Source of the DNA: Pseudomonas putida
Lineage (GTDB): Bacteria > Pseudomonadota > Gammaproteobacteria > Pseudomonadales > Pseudomonadaceae
Length of the DNA stretch: 64,000 nucleotides
NCBI GenBank assembly: GCA_041879295.1
Contig: CP047152.1
Coordinates: forward strand, 687,501-751,500
Reading direction: 5' to 3'
Shown: positions 19,605 to 28,641 of the stretch, one piece after another
Position numbering within the stretch: position 1 is the stretch's first letter
How the letters are laid out: every line of letters starts with the position of its first letter
Position numbers and translations under genes: made by a program
The notes under the pieces: model-generated
Told to the model about the DNA's origin: nothing
Seen by the model: only the letters and a program-made list of their open reading frames with translations
Databases searched by the model: none

Positions 19605-22169
19605 ATGCGAATAGACCGTTTAACCAGCAAGCTGCAACTTGCAATATCCGATGCCCAGTCTTTGGCCGTTGGCATGGACCACCCTGCCATCGAGCCCGTG
19701 CACCTGTTACAGGCGCTGCTCGAACAGCAGGGCGGCTCCATCAAACCGCTGCTGATGCAGGTAGGCTTCGACATCAATAGCCTGCGCCAGGGGCTGGTGA
19801 AAGAGCTCGACCAACTGCCGAAAATACAGAACCCTACCGGCGACGTGAACATGTCGCAGGACTTGGCGCGCCTGCTTAACCAGGCAGACCGCCTGGCACA
19901 GCAGAAGGGCGACCAGTTCATCTCCAGCGAGCTGGTGCTGTTGGCCGCCATGGACGAAAACAGCAAGCTCGGCAAGCTGCTGCTGAGCCAGGGCGTGAGC
20001 AAGAAAGCGCTGGAAAATGCCATCAACAACCTGCGTGGCGGCGCGGCAGTGAATGACGCCAACGCTGAGGAATCGCGCCAGGCGCTGGACAAGTACACCG
20101 TCGACCTGACCAAGCGTGCCGAAGAGGGCAAGCTGGACCCGGTCATTGGCCGTGACGATGAAATCCGCCGTACCGTGCAGGTGCTGCAACGCCGTACCAA
20201 GAACAACCCGGTGCTGATCGGTGAGCCTGGCGTGGGTAAAACCGCCATTGCCGAAGGCCTGGCCCAGCGCATCATCAATGGTGAAGTGCCTGACGGCCTC
20301 AAAGGCAAGCGCCTGCTGGCGCTGGACATGGGCGCGCTGATTGCCGGTGCCAAGTACCGCGGTGAGTTCGAAGAGCGCTTGAAAAGCCTGCTGAACGAGC
20401 TTTCCAAGCAAGAAGGCCAGATCATCCTGTTCATCGACGAACTGCACACCATGGTCGGCGCCGGCAAGGGCGAGGGCGCCATGGACGCCGGCAACATGCT
20501 CAAACCGGCCCTGGCCCGCGGCGAGCTGCATTGCGTTGGCGCCACCACGCTGAACGAGTACCGCCAGTTCATCGAGAAGGACGCCGCCCTGGAGCGCCGC
20601 TTCCAGAAGGTGCTGGTCGAGGAGCCGAGCGAGGAAGACACCATCGCCATCCTGCGTGGCCTGAAAGAGCGCTATGAAGTGCACCACAAGGTGGCCATCA
20701 CCGACGGTGCAATCATCGCTGCGGCCAAGCTCAGCCACCGCTACATCACCGACCGCCAACTGCCGGACAAGGCCATTGACCTGATCGACGAAGCGGCCAG
20801 CCGCATCCGCATGGAGATTGACTCCAAACCGGAAGTGCTCGACCGCCTTGATCGCCGCCTGATCCAGCTGAAGGTGGAGTCGCAGGCGCTGAAGAAAGAG
20901 GAAGACGAAGCGGCGAAAAAGCGCCTGGAGAAGCTGACCGAGGAAATCGAGCGGCTTGAGCGTGAGTATTCCGACCTGGAAGAAATCTGGGCTTCGGAGA
21001 AAGCTGAAGTGCAGGGCTCGGCGCAGATCCAGCAAAAGATCGAGCAGTCTCGCCAGGAACTGGAAGCCGCCCGTCGCAAAGGCGACCTGAACCGCATGGC
21101 CGAACTGCAGTACGGGGTGATCCCGGACCTGGAGCGCAGCCTGCAGATGGTCGACCAGCACGGCAAGTCCGACAACCAGTTGCTGCGCAACAAGGTCACC
21201 GAGGAAGAAATTGCCGAAGTGGTGTCGAAGTGGACCGGCATTCCTGTGGCCAAGATGCTCGAAGGCGAGCGCGAGAAGCTGCTGAAGATGGAAGAGTTGC
21301 TGCACCAGCGCGTGATTGGCCAGAGCGAGGCGGTAACCGCCGTAGCCAACGCCGTACGCCGCTCACGTGCCGGGCTGTCTGACCCGAACCGGCCGAGTGG
21401 TTCGTTCCTGTTCCTCGGCCCGACCGGTGTGGGCAAGACCGAACTGTGCAAGGCGCTGGCCGAGTTCCTGTTCGACACCGAAGAGGCGATGGTGCGCATC
21501 GACATGTCCGAATTCATGGAGAAGCACTCCGTAGCGCGCCTGATCGGTGCACCGCCAGGCTATGTCGGGTATGAAGAGGGCGGTTACCTGACCGAGGCCG
21601 TGCGGCGCAAGCCTTACTCGGTGGTGCTGCTGGACGAGGTGGAAAAAGCCCACCCGGATGTGTTCAACGTGCTGCTGCAGGTGCTGGAAGACGGCCGCTT
21701 GACTGACAGCCACGGGCGCACCGTGGACTTCCGCAACACCGTGATCGTGATGACCTCCAACCTGGGCTCTGCGCAGATTCAGGAACTGGTGGGTGACCGC
21801 GAGGCACAGCGTGCGGCAGTGATGGATGCGGTGGGGGCACACTTCCGTCCGGAGTTCATCAACCGCATCGACGAAGTGGTGGTGTTCGAGCCTTTGGGCC
21901 GCGAGCAGATTGCCGGTATTACCGAAATCCAGCTCGGCCGCCTGCGCAGCCGCCTGCTGGAGCGCGAACTGTCGCTGAGCCTGAGCCCAGAGGCGTTGGA
22001 CAAGCTGATTGCCGTGGGTTACGACCCGGTATACGGCGCACGGCCGCTGAAGCGGGCGATCCAGCGCTGGATCGAGAACCCGCTGGCGCAGCTGATTCTG
22101 GCCGGCAAGTTCCTGCCCGGTACGGCGATCACCGCCAAGGTGGAAGGCGACGAAATCGTCTTCGGCTGA
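19605..22169 (+). CDS. clpB: ATP-dependent disaggregase ClpB
   Basis: Hsp100 AAA+ chaperone (854 aa) that, with DnaK, rescues aggregated proteins after heat stress. Visible in order are the N-terminal Clp domain starting [11 protein letters not shown], Walker [10 protein letters not shown], Walker [10 protein letters not shown], the charged coiled-coil middle domain (about 400-530), second Walker [10 protein letters not shown] and second Walker [13 protein letters not shown]. Start ATG 19605 follows AAAGGAAGG. Single-gene unit with a sigma-32-like promoter and a strong terminator. Confidence 0.98.
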   Translation: MRIDRLTSKLQLAISDAQSLAVGMDHPAIEPVHLLQALLEQQGGSIKPLLMQVGFDINSLRQGLVKELDQLPKIQNPTGDVNMSQDLARLLNQADRLAQQKGDQFISSELVLLAAMDENSKLGKLLLSQGVSKKALENAINNLRGGAAVNDANAEESRQALDKYTVDLTKRAEEGKLDPVIGRDDEIRRTVQVLQRRTKNNPVLIGEPGVGKTAIAEGLAQRIINGEVPDGLKGKRLLALDMGALIAGAKYRGEFEERLKSLLNELSKQEGQIILFIDELHTMVGAGKGEGAMDAGNMLKPALARGELHCVGATTLNEYRQFIEKDAALERRFQKVLVEEPSEEDTIAILRGLKERYEVHHKVAITDGAIIAAAKLSHRYITDRQLPDKAIDLIDEAASRIRMEIDSKPEVLDRLDRRLIQLKVESQALKKEEDEAAKKRLEKLTEEIERLEREYSDLEEIWASEKAEVQGSAQIQQKIEQSRQELEAARRKGDLNRMAELQYGVIPDLERSLQMVDQHGKSDNQLLRNKVTEEEIAEVVSKWTGIPVAKMLEGEREKLLKMEELLHQRVIGQSEAVTAVANAVRRSRAGLSDPNRPSGSFLFLGPTGVGKTELCKALAEFLFDTEEAMVRIDMSEFMEKHSVARLIGAPPGYVGYEEGGYLTEAVRRKPYSVVLLDEVEKAHPDVFNVLLQVLEDGRLTDSHGRTVDFRNTVIVMTSNLGSAQIQELVGDREAQRAAVMDAVGAHFRPEFINRIDEVVVFEPLGREQIAGITEIQLGRLRSRLLERELSLSLSPEALDKLIAVGYDPVYGARPLKRAIQRWIENPLAQLILAGKFLPGTAITAKVEGDEIVFG

Positions 22170-22184
22170 TTGTGTTGCACCATG

Positions 22185-22211
22185 AGCCCCGCGTTTGCGG
22201 GGCTTTTTTTG
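22185..22211 (+). terminator. clpB terminator
   Basis: AGCCCCGC-GTTT-GCGGGGCT followed by six or more T, 15 bases past the clpB stop. Confidence 0.92.
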
Positions 22212-22296
22212 CCTGTTACAAATGCCGGTCCAGCCCAGCTATTTCGGGCCTTTGCGCCAATCCGGGGTAACCGCCTGAAATTTTTGAAATTTTTGC

Positions 22297-22325
22297 TTGC
22301 ATCAAATTTAGAGTGCCCCTAATAT
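22297..22325 (+). promoter_or_regulatory. upstream promoter of the tRNA cluster
   Basis: TTGCAT and TAATAT with a 17-base spacer, an A/T-rich UP-like tract directly upstream, and a GC-rich discriminator (CGCCGCG) after the -10, which is typical of growth-rate-controlled stable-RNA promoters. Confidence 0.7.
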
Positions 22326-22416
22326 ACGCCGCGTTGTCAGGCACTAAGCGAATCACCAGCAACATCAGTGATCGCAAAACAACTTACAAATCAGTAAGTT
22401 GAATGAAAAAAAGTGG

Positions 22417-22444
22417 TTGACAAGCAAAACGAAGAATGTAGAAT
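22417..22444 (+). promoter_or_regulatory. downstream promoter of the tRNA cluster
   Basis: Consensus TTGACA at 22417-22422 and TAGAAT at 22439-22444 with 16 bases between, followed by GCCGGCC. About 85 bases upstream of tRNA-Asn; a tandem arrangement with the first promoter. Confidence 0.75.
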
Positions 22445-22531
22445 AGCCGGCCTCAGCAGCGACAACGCAAAAGCGAAGAAGCTAAAGAGTCCGAAGCGAA
22501 CACAGTCTTCGGAGTTGTGCCGAAGTTCAGT

Positions 22532-22607
22532 TCCGCGATAGCTCAGTCGGTAGAGCAAATGACTGTTAATCATTGGGTCCCTGGTTCGAGTCCAGGTCGC
22601 GGAGCCA
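22532..22607 (+). tRNA. tRNA-Asn (GTT)
   Basis: 76-base cloverleaf TCCGCGA..TCGCGGAGCCA with anticodon GTT in the loop CTGTTAA, a standard D arm with AGCTCAGTCGG, TTCGAGTCC T-loop and encoded CCA. Confidence 0.96.
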
Positions 22608-22611
22608 ATCT

Positions 22612-22688
22612 CGGGGTGTAGCGCAGTCCGGTAGCGCGCCTGCTTTGGGAGCAGGATGTCAGGAGTTCGAATCCCCTCACCCCGACCA
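22612..22688 (+). tRNA. tRNA-Pro (TGG), copy 1
   Basis: 77-base cloverleaf CGGGGTG..CACCCCGACCA with anticodon TGG and encoded CCA. Identical to the copy at 22818. Confidence 0.96.
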
Positions 22689-22694
22689 TTTTCC

Positions 22695-22770
22695 GGGTCG
22701 TTAGCTCAGTTGGTAGAGCAGTTGGCTTTTAACCAATTGGTCGTAGGTTCGAATCCTACACGACCCACCA
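22695..22770 (+). tRNA. tRNA-Lys (TTT), copy 1
   Basis: 76-base cloverleaf GGGTCGT..ACGACCCACCA with anticodon TTT (loop CTTTTAA). Identical to the copy at 22900. Confidence 0.96.
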
Positions 22771-22775
22771 TGTAG

Positions 22776-22809
22776 AAAAGGGCATCTCCAAAGAGATGCC
22801 CTTTTTTTT
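22776..22809 (+). terminator. terminator between the tRNA repeats
   Basis: AAAAGGGCATCTC-CAAA-GAGATGCCC followed by eight T, five bases after tRNA-Lys copy 1. It would limit read-through to the second Pro-Lys unit. Confidence 0.9.
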
Positions 22810-22817
22810 GAAACACT

Positions 22818-22894
22818 CGGGGTGTAGCGCAGTCCGGTAGCGCGCCTGCTTTGGGAGCAGGATGTCAGGAGTTCGAATCCCCTCACCCCGACCA
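22818..22894 (+). tRNA. tRNA-Pro (TGG), copy 2
   Basis: Second, identical copy of the 77-base tRNA-Pro with encoded CCA, eight bases beyond the T-run of the preceding terminator. Confidence 0.96.
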
Positions 22895-22899
22895 TTTTT

Positions 22900-22975
22900 G
22901 GGTCGTTAGCTCAGTTGGTAGAGCAGTTGGCTTTTAACCAATTGGTCGTAGGTTCGAATCCTACACGACCCACCA
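22900..22975 (+). tRNA. tRNA-Lys (TTT), copy 2
   Basis: Second, identical copy of the 76-base tRNA-Lys with anticodon TTT and encoded CCA. Confidence 0.96.
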
Positions 22976-22980
22976 TGAAC

Positions 22981-23010
22981 AAAGGGCATCTCGCATGAGA
23001 TGCCCTTTTT
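22981..23010 (+). terminator. terminator of the tRNA cluster
   Basis: AAAGGGCATCTC-GCAT-GAGATGCCC followed by TTTTTC and TTTT. Ends the second Pro-Lys unit. Confidence 0.9.
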
Positions 23011-23070
23011 CTTTTGCCTCGAAAAATGCGCCCATCGGTGCAAATCCCACCTGTTTGCCACACCGCCCCT

Positions 23071-23147
23071 TTGTAGGAGCGGGTTCACCCGCGAATGCGG
23101 CAGTGCAGCCACCATCGCATTCACAGGTAAACCCGCGCCATACAGGG
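23071..23147. repeat. degenerate REP pair
   Basis: TTGTAGGAGCGGGTTCACCC and, about 40 bases later, ACAGGTAAACCCGCGCCATA in opposite orientation. It lies between the tRNA cluster and the ndh stop. Confidence 0.7.
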
Positions 23148-23161
23148 CATGCGGGCGCCTG

Positions 23162-24457
23162 TTAGTGCAGCTTCAGGCGCGGCTCGGTACCCCGGCCAAT
23201 CTTGCTGCCCAGCATCATCAACGCCGTGCGGAAGAACCCGTACAGCGCCATCTGGTGCATGCGGTACAGCGACACATAGAACATGCGCGCCAGCCAGCCT
23301 TCCAGCTTCACGCTGCCCATCAGGTTACCCATCAGGTTGCCCACCGCCGAGAAGCGCGACAGCGATACCAGCGAGCCATAGTCCTTGTACTCGTACGTCG
23401 GCAGGGCCTTGTTCTCCAGGCGCGCCTTCAGGCTTTGCGCCAGCATCGAAGCCTGCTGGTGCGCTGCCTGTGCACGCGGCGGCACGTTACGGTCGCTGCC
23501 AGGTTGCGGGCAGGCGGCGCAGTCACCGAAGGCGAAGATGTTGTCGTCGCGGGTGGTTTGCAGGGTAGGGCGCACGACCAACTGGTTGATGCGGTTGGTT
23601 TCCAGGCCATCGATGTCCTTGAGGAAACCTGGCGCGCGGATACCGGCTGCCCACACTTTCAGGCTGGCCTGGATCACTTCACCGTCCTTGGTTTTCAGGC
23701 CGTCCTCGGTCACTTCACTGACCGCGGCGTTGGTCATCACCTTCACCCCGAGTTTTTCCAGGGTCTTGTGAACCGGTATGCTGATGCGCTCCGGCAGCGC
23801 CGGCAGAACGCGCGGGCCCGCCTCGATAAGGGTGATGTGCATGTCCTTGGGCTGGATGCGGTCCAGGCCATAGGCCGCCAGCTCGTGGGCAGCGTGGTGC
23901 AGCTCGGCCGCCAGCTCTACACCGGTGGCACCGGCGCCGACAATGGCTACGCTGATTTTTTCGCTGGCCACGTCGCCAGCGTGGGCACGCAGGTAGTGGT
24001 TCAGCAGTTGCTGGTGGAAACGCTCGGCCTGCTTACGGGTATCCAGGAACAGGCAGTGCTGCGCTGCGCCAAGGGTGCCGAAGTCGTTGGTGTTGGAGCC
24101 CACGGCGATCACCAGGGTGTCGTAGCCCAGGGTGCGCGCAGGCAGCAGCTCGCGGCCCTCTTCGTCGAGGGTGGCAGCCAGTTGAATCTGCTTGCCTTCA
24201 CGGTCCAGGCCGCTCATGCGCCCCAGCTGGAAATTGAAGTGGTTCCACTTGGCCTGAGCCACGTAGTTCAGTTCGTCTTCCGAGGAGTTCAGCGAGCCGG
24301 CGGCCACTTCGTGCAGCAGTGGCTTCCAGATATGCGTGAGGTTGGTGTCGACCAGGGTGATTTCGGCCTGCTTGCGCTTGCCCAGGCTTTTACCCAGGCG
24401 GGTCGCCAGTTCCAGGCCGCCGGCGCCGCCGCCGACAATCACGATGCGATGAGTCAT
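23162..24457 (-). CDS. ndh: type II NADH:quinone dehydrogenase
   Basis: Single-subunit, non-proton-pumping NADH dehydrogenase (431 aa) feeding electrons from NADH to ubiquinone at the inner membrane. The FAD-binding IVGGGAGGLELATRLG begins at residue 5, and a second NAD-binding motif VAIVGAGATGVELAAEL appears near residue 167. The C-terminus is amphipathic and hydrophobic, as expected for peripheral membrane attachment. Length is typical. The DUF3094-type small gene lies upstream on the same strand, 84 bases away, and may be co-transcribed. Confidence 0.95.
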   Translation of the reverse strand: MTHRIVIVGGGAGGLELATRLGKSLGKRKQAEITLVDTNLTHIWKPLLHEVAAGSLNSSEDELNYVAQAKWNHFNFQLGRMSGLDREGKQIQLAATLDEEGRELLPARTLGYDTLVIAVGSNTNDFGTLGAAQHCLFLDTRKQAERFHQQLLNHYLRAHAGDVASEKISVAIVGAGATGVELAAELHHAAHELAAYGLDRIQPKDMHITLIEAGPRVLPALPERISIPVHKTLEKLGVKVMTNAAVSEVTEDGLKTKDGEVIQASLKVWAAGIRAPGFLKDIDGLETNRINQLVVRPTLQTTRDDNIFAFGDCAACPQPGSDRNVPPRAQAAHQQASMLAQSLKARLENKALPTYEYKDYGSLVSLSRFSAVGNLMGNLMGSVKLEGWLARMFYVSLYRMHQMALYGFFRTALMMLGSKIGRGTEPRLKLH

Positions 24458-24541
24458 GGGAATATCTCATAAGGTTTACGGAATTCGTGGCCCTGGGGGC
24501 CGGCCGCAAACTGCATGAGGGGAGGGCGAGCGCTAAGCAGC

Positions 24542-24715
24542 TCATAGCACCAGTCCACTCAGCAGGCGGCTGATGAGACCCAACCCGATGGTCACGGCCA
24601 GCACCAGCACAAGGAGCAGCCACGGCCGGAAGGGCCTGCGCTCGACTTGGTGCTGGGGGGCTCGCAGATACTCATCGACACGACGCTGATCTTCCGGGTT
24701 CAGGCGGCTGGTCAT
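24542..24715 (-). CDS. small single-pass membrane protein, DUF3094-like
   Basis: A 57-residue protein beginning MTSRLNPEDQRRVDEYLRAP. A proline/arginine-rich stretch (ERRPFRPW) then leads into one transmembrane helix of about 22 residues (LLLVLVLAVTIGLGLISRLL). The pattern of a charged N-terminal helix, RPFRPW and a C-terminal membrane anchor matches the DUF3094 family of Pseudomonas. Function unknown. It sits upstream of ndh on the same strand, suggesting a link to the respiratory membrane. ATG at 24715 is preceded by a GAGG-like CTGACGAGGCCCACC. Confidence 0.75.
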   Translation of the reverse strand: MTSRLNPEDQRRVDEYLRAPQHQVERRPFRPWLLLVLVLAVTIGLGLISRLLSGLVL

Positions 24716-24847
24716 GGTGGGCCTCGTCAGGTAGACGTTTGTGACTGTGCAAACGCTACAGCGTTCGCGCAGGCGCTTGAAACAAATGATAATGCTTTCT
24801 ATCCCTGGCGCCGAGTGTACGCCATCGCAAACAGTCGCTGCACTGGA

Positions 24848-25477
24848 TCAAAGACTGATGCCTACGTCGAAGACGATGCTGCGGCCCAGGTTGCCGCGCA
24901 GGAAATCCGGCGCATCGGGGTGGGCAAACAGTACCCGGGCAAAGGTTGGCCCGACCAGCGACAGCGAGCGCCAGCCCTGGCGCAGGTATTCGGTAGGCGG
25001 CGGGAAGTGGGTGTTGAGGTCGAGCACTTCGCGCTTGAGGCTGGAGAACGCGATGATGTCCAGCTCGTTCAGCTCCAGCCCGCGTTCCCGGTAATTGTGC
25101 GCCTTCTTGCGCAAGGTGGGCGCCAGGCGCCCCAGCAGTTCGGTGGCACTGATGCGCCGTGGGCGTGCTTCGCGGCGTACCAGCTGCGCCAGGGAAAACG
25201 CACTGCGTCGCCGCTGCAGCTCCTCGCGCCATTCATCGTTCAGCCGGCGGCCCTCGTCGAGCACGAAAAACACCTCGAAGGCGGCGTCGCGGAACAGCAC
25301 GTCTGGTGGCTCCTGCCCCGCCGGGGTGAAGTCCTCGCTGCGGTAGGGAATGTTCAGCCCCTGCAACAGGCGCTGGCACACCCAACGCTCCCGCTCCCAC
25401 TTACGGGCGTTGGAGAGAAAGGCATTGGCTTGTTCGGCCTGGATGGTAAGCAGGCGCAGGTAGTCTGAGTCATCCAT
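24848..25477 (-). CDS. DUF1780 family protein (putative endonuclease fold)
   Basis: Conserved Pseudomonas protein of 209 aa, cytosolic, with no signal or membrane segment. Residues near 54-75 read QEPPDVLFRDAAFEVFFVLD, a hydrophobic strand after a PD doublet followed by acidic residues. This resembles part of a PD-(D/E)xK nuclease core, and the family is described as a putative endonuclease; no activity is established that I can cite from the sequence. Monocistronic or first of a leftward run; the flanking gene to the right is a membrane protein on the same strand. Confidence 0.75.
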   Translation of the reverse strand: MDDSDYLRLLTIQAEQANAFLSNARKWERERWVCQRLLQGLNIPYRSEDFTPAGQEPPDVLFRDAAFEVFFVLDEGRRLNDEWREELQRRRSAFSLAQLVRREARPRRISATELLGRLAPTLRKKAHNYRERGLELNELDIIAFSSLKREVLDLNTHFPPPTEYLRQGWRSLSLVGPTFARVLFAHPDAPDFLRGNLGRSIVFDVGISL

Positions 25478-25532
25478 GCAGACAAGCTTAGCCGCTAATC
25501 GATGACGGTAAGATGCTGTTTAAGCGTGAGAA

Positions 25533-25964
25533 TCAGCCCAGCACTGGCCACTGCTGCACCAGCCCGACCAGATGCACCAGGCCAAAGCCCAGGCAGATCA
25601 GCGAACTGACCACGATAAAACGCTGCGAACGCCCGGTGCCCGCCAGCAATACTGGCCCCAGCAGACCGCGTAGCAAATACACCAGGGTGATCAGGCAAAT
25701 GACTGGCAGCAGCAAGGGCAGCCGCCCGATCGCCCCGGCAGCCGACAGCGCATAGGCCGACCAGGCCAGCAACACGCAGGCGATGGCGGCGGTGATCAGC
25801 GCCGGGTAGCAGCGGCCCTTTTCGGCGGCCACCGCCATGCGCTCGCCGGCCCCGAACAAACGGTACCAACGCGGCCCCACGGCGATGATGGCCAGGTGAA
25901 TTACGCCGATGATGGCGTTGAGTGCCGCTGCCAGTAGCAGGGCGGGGTTGGTTCCTTCCAGCAT
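25533..25964 (-). CDS. four-helix membrane protein, unknown function
   Basis: Hydrophobic protein of about 143 aa with four predicted transmembrane helices (near residues 5-28, 47-68, 74-97 and 112-135). No family motif is recognised beyond a general DoxX-like or small integral membrane appearance. ATG at 25964 has AGGAAG ten bases upstream; an ATG at 25982 would add six residues. Divergent from the CbiM-like gene. Confidence 0.65.
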   Translation of the reverse strand: MLEGTNPALLLAAALNAIIGVIHLAIIAVGPRWYRLFGAGERMAVAAEKGRCYPALITAAIACVLLAWSAYALSAAGAIGRLPLLLPVICLITLVYLLRGLLGPVLLAGTGRSQRFIVVSSLICLGFGLVHLVGLVQQWPVLG

Positions 25965-26051
25965 GACCAATGCTTCCTGCATCGAATGGAAGGCGACAGC
26001 CTACCGCAGCCGAAGGCATGGGAGAATGGGTGTAGACTCGGTTTTATCCAC

Positions 26052-26759
26052 ATGGCTGCAAAGGGTATTGTTCAGGTGATCAGCGCGCAGGTGTTATCCG
26101 GCACCACCCTTACCCTCGGCTGGCTGGGTTATGTGCCGTTGCTGATCTGGGCGGTCAGCCAGGTTCGCTGGGTTGAACTGTTTACCGACCGGCGCCGCCA
26201 GCATTTGCTGTTTGGTACGGTGTTCTGCCTGTTTGCGCTGTGGCTGGTGCGGCGCGACTTTGATACCGGGGTGTCGTACCACTTTATTGGCATGACGGCG
26301 GTCACCCTGTTGCTGGACTGGCCGCTGGCGGTGCTGGGTGGGTTCATGGCCCAGCTCGGCTTGCTGGCGCTGGGGCGTCAGGACCTGGCGGCGCTGGGGG
26401 TGAATGGTTTGTTGTTGGTTGGCTTGCCGGTGCTGATTACCGAGGTGTGCGCGGTATTGGTGGAGCGTGCCCAGCCCCGCAACCTGTTCGTTTACATCTT
26501 TTGTTCGGGTTTTTTTCCGGCCGCGCTGACCGTGCTGGTTTGCGTCCCCGCAGCGCTAGGGGTGTTGTGGCTGGACGGGCGGTTTGCCCTGCCGGAGTGG
26601 CTCAGCGACTTTGTTGGCTACCTGTGGCTGATGATGTTCCCCGAGGCGTTCATCAACGGCATGGTGATCAGTGCGCTGGTGGTGTTTTGCCCCGAGTGGC
26701 TGGAAACCTTCAACCGGACGCGGTACCTGCAGGCGCCGTGGAAGGAAGATGAGCGGTGA
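26052..26759 (+). CDS. CbiM-like energy-coupling factor transporter permease
   Basis: Membrane protein of about 235 aa with six to seven hydrophobic segments and a C-terminal FPEAFINGMVISALVVF motif resembling the CbiM/PF01891 family of ECF-type metal (cobalt/nickel) uptake components. No ECF ATPase or T component lies next to it, so its partner is unknown. The ATG at 26052 lacks a clear ribosome site, and an in-frame GTG near 26074 with AAAGGG upstream is a possible alternative start. Confidence 0.65.
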   Translation: MAAKGIVQVISAQVLSGTTLTLGWLGYVPLLIWAVSQVRWVELFTDRRRQHLLFGTVFCLFALWLVRRDFDTGVSYHFIGMTAVTLLLDWPLAVLGGFMAQLGLLALGRQDLAALGVNGLLLVGLPVLITEVCAVLVERAQPRNLFVYIFCSGFFPAALTVLVCVPAALGVLWLDGRFALPEWLSDFVGYLWLMMFPEAFINGMVISALVVFCPEWLETFNRTRYLQAPWKEDER

Positions 26760-26822
26760 GTGTGTGGTGGCTGTGCCGGCCTCTTCGGGGGTAATGCACA
26801 GCACTCAGAGGTTGCACTCTCA

Positions 26823-26910
26823 CTGTGGGAGCGGGCATGCCCGCGAACACGGGCGAAGCCCGTGCCATCCACTGCGGCGCCTGCTTCGCGGGCTTGCCCG
26901 CTCCCACAGG
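26823..26910. repeat. inverted REP pair
   Basis: CTGTGGGAGCGGGCATGCCC at the left and GGGCTTGCCCGCTCCCACAG at the right, about 88 bp apart end to end, with ACGGGCGAAGCCCGT in the centre. Lies between convergent genes. Confidence 0.85.
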
Positions 26911-26952
26911 TACCGCGCGGGTTGTGGGCCCGCGTTGTATTTGTGGATCAGC

Positions 26953-27153
26953 TCAATGCCGCGGCTCCAGGTCCCCCGAATACAGCTCATCTTCGGACTC
27001 TTCCGACCCCGCAATCTTGTGCTCCTCAGCCGCCCAGGCGCCCAGGTCGATCAGCTTGCAACGGTCCGAACAAAACGGTCGGAACGCGTTTTTTTCGCTC
27101 CATTCCACAGGCGCGCCGCAAGTTGGGCAATCGACGGTCAATGGCTGGCTCAT
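26953..27153 (-). CDS. yacG: DNA gyrase inhibitor YacG
   Basis: Zinc-ribbon protein of 66 aa that binds GyrB and blocks DNA binding by gyrase. The four metal-binding cysteines are in CPTCG (residue 9-13) and FCSDRCK (about 28-33), followed by the conserved IDLGAWA segment. Overlaps the coaE stop by four bases; yacG downstream of coaE and pilD is a common Pseudomonas order. Confidence 0.93.
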   Translation of the reverse strand: MSQPLTVDCPTCGAPVEWSEKNAFRPFCSDRCKLIDLGAWAAEEHKIAGSEESEDELYSGDLEPRH

Positions 27154-27773
27154 GGCTGGCCTCCTTTCAAAGTCAGGTAAAAGTGGTGCAGGCGGTCAAT
27201 CTGCTCATGCAGCGCGGCCAGGCCGCCGTCGTTGACCACCACATCATCGGCATGGCGCAGGCGATCCTCACGGGCCAACTGCGCCTGCAAAATGGCCTGC
27301 ACGTGCTCGGCACTGGTGTTGTCCCGCGCCAGGGTTCGGGCTATTTGCAGGTCCTGCGGCGCATCGATCACCAGCACGCGTTGGGTCTTGTGGTGCTGGC
27401 CCGATTCGATCAGCAGCGGCGACACATAGACCGCATAAGGCGACTGCGCCTTGGCCAGATAGCTGAAAATCTCCTGACCGATCAGCGGGTGCAGCAGTTG
27501 TTCCAGCCATTTGCGTTGCGCCGGGTCGGCGAAAATCAGCTGGCGCAGGGCGGCGCGATCGAGCTGGCCGTCGCCCTGCAGCACGCCCGGGCCGAAGCGC
27601 TCGACGATGCTGGCCAGGGCCGGGCGGCCAGGTTCGACAACCCAACGCGCCGCCTGGTCGGCATCGACCAGGTGCACGCCAAGCTCGACAAAGCGCTCGG
27701 CAGCGGCGCTTTTGCCGCTCCCAATGCCGCCGGTCAGGCCGAGAATCCAGGGGGTAAAGGCCGCAGTGGTCAT
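27150..27773 (-). CDS. coaE: dephospho-CoA kinase
   Basis: Last step of coenzyme A synthesis, phosphorylating the 3' hydroxyl of dephospho-CoA. The P-loop [11 protein letters not shown] is at residues 12-22, and [11 protein letters not shown] and PLLIES are conserved substrate-binding blocks. Length 207 aa is standard. One base overlap with pilD upstream and four with yacG downstream put it in the pilC-pilD-coaE-yacG run. Confidence 0.96.
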   Translation of the reverse strand: MTTAAFTPWILGLTGGIGSGKSAAAERFVELGVHLVDADQAARWVVEPGRPALASIVERFGPGVLQGDGQLDRAALRQLIFADPAQRKWLEQLLHPLIGQEIFSYLAKAQSPYAVYVSPLLIESGQHHKTQRVLVIDAPQDLQIARTLARDNTSAEHVQAILQAQLAREDRLRHADDVVVNDGGLAALHEQIDRLHHFYLTLKGGQP

Positions 27774-28639
27774 CAGTATCCAAGCAGTTGCATGTATGAG
27801 GTGTATATTTCATCACCCCAGAGCACGGCAATCCACCCCGCAATTGCCAGATAAGGGCCAAACGGGATTGCCGTGCCCATGGCATCCCGGCGAAAACGCA
27901 GCAGGCACAGGCCAAACAGCGCCCCCACCACCGACGACAACAGCAGCGTCAACGGCAGCACCTGCCAACCCCCCCACGCCCCGATCAGCGCCATCAGCTT
28001 GAAATCGCCATAGCCCATGCCTTCCTTGCCGGTGACCAGCCTGAACACCCAGTACACCGTCCACAGGCTGAGGTACCCGGCCACTGCGCCCCACAGTGCG
28101 TCGGCCAGGGCCACATGGATACCAAAGGCATTGACGATCAGCCCTAGCCACATGGTCGGCAGCACCAGCACATCCGGCAGCAACTGGTGGTCCGCATCGA
28201 TCAGGCTCAGCGCCAGCAGGCACCAGGTCAGCGGCAACGCCAGCAACGCCTCTACCGAAGCGCCGAAGCGCCAGGCCACTACCAGCGACAGCAGCGCGCT
28301 GGCCACTTCCACTACCGGGTAACGCAGGCTGATGCGGTTTTTGCAGGACGAACAGCGCCCGCCCAAGGCCAGGTAGCTGATGACCGGAATGTTTTCCCAC
28401 GCACGAATCCGGTGCGCGCAGTGTGGGCACCGGGAGGCGGGCAGGCACAGGTCGAAACGCGGGTGCTGCGTGGTCGGCAGCCCCAATACCTCTTGCGCCT
28501 CACGCTGCCATTGGCGCTCCAGCATGATCGGCAGGCGATACACCAGCACGTTGATAAAGCTGCCCACCAGCAGGCCGAGCACCGTGGCAAGGGTGAGGAA
28601 ATACGCTGGCTGTTCAGCCAGCAAAGCCCATAAAGTCAT
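27773..28639 (-). CDS. pilD: prepilin peptidase/N-methyltransferase PilD
   Basis: Inner-membrane aspartic protease (288 aa) that cleaves type IV prepilin leaders and methylates the new N-terminus; it also serves type II secretion pseudopilins. Two CxxC pairs in the cytoplasmic loop ([16 protein letters not shown]) and the catalytic aspartates in [11 protein letters not shown] and GYGDFKL are intact, along with seven or eight membrane helices. The substrates in this window are pilA and the minor pilins at 12.7-15 kb. Confidence 0.95.
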   Translation of the reverse strand: MTLWALLAEQPAYFLTLATVLGLLVGSFINVLVYRLPIMLERQWQREAQEVLGLPTTQHPRFDLCLPASRCPHCAHRIRAWENIPVISYLALGGRCSSCKNRISLRYPVVEVASALLSLVVAWRFGASVEALLALPLTWCLLALSLIDADHQLLPDVLVLPTMWLGLIVNAFGIHVALADALWGAVAGYLSLWTVYWVFRLVTGKEGMGYGDFKLMALIGAWGGWQVLPLTLLLSSVVGALFGLCLLRFRRDAMGTAIPFGPYLAIAGWIAVLWGDEIYTSYMQLLGY

Positions 28640-28641
28640 GT

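Larger units (their letters stand above)
22212..22531 (+). other. 320 bp promoter region of the tRNA cluster
   Basis: No gene is visible. The stretch holds an A/T-rich direct repeat (GAAATTTTTGAAATTTTTG near 22277-22295), two sigma-70-type promoters (listed separately), and a 7 bp palindrome AACTTAC-N6-GTAAGTT at 22381-22400. A leader of about 85 bases then precedes tRNA-Asn. Confidence 0.7.
22612..23010 (+). repeat. tandem duplication of a tRNA-Pro/tRNA-Lys/terminator unit
   Basis: Unit 1 (about 22612-22809) and unit 2 (about 22818-23010) each contain tRNA-Pro(TGG), tRNA-Lys(TTT) and a terminator with the same GGGCATCTC/GAGATGCCC stem. The tRNAs are identical between copies; only the short linkers and terminator loops differ (CAAA against GCAT). 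Confidence 0.9.

Noticed and set aside
23000..24472. 490-codon plus-strand frame opposite ndh
   Set aside because: Shadow of ndh; the minus strand has clear FAD and NAD motifs.
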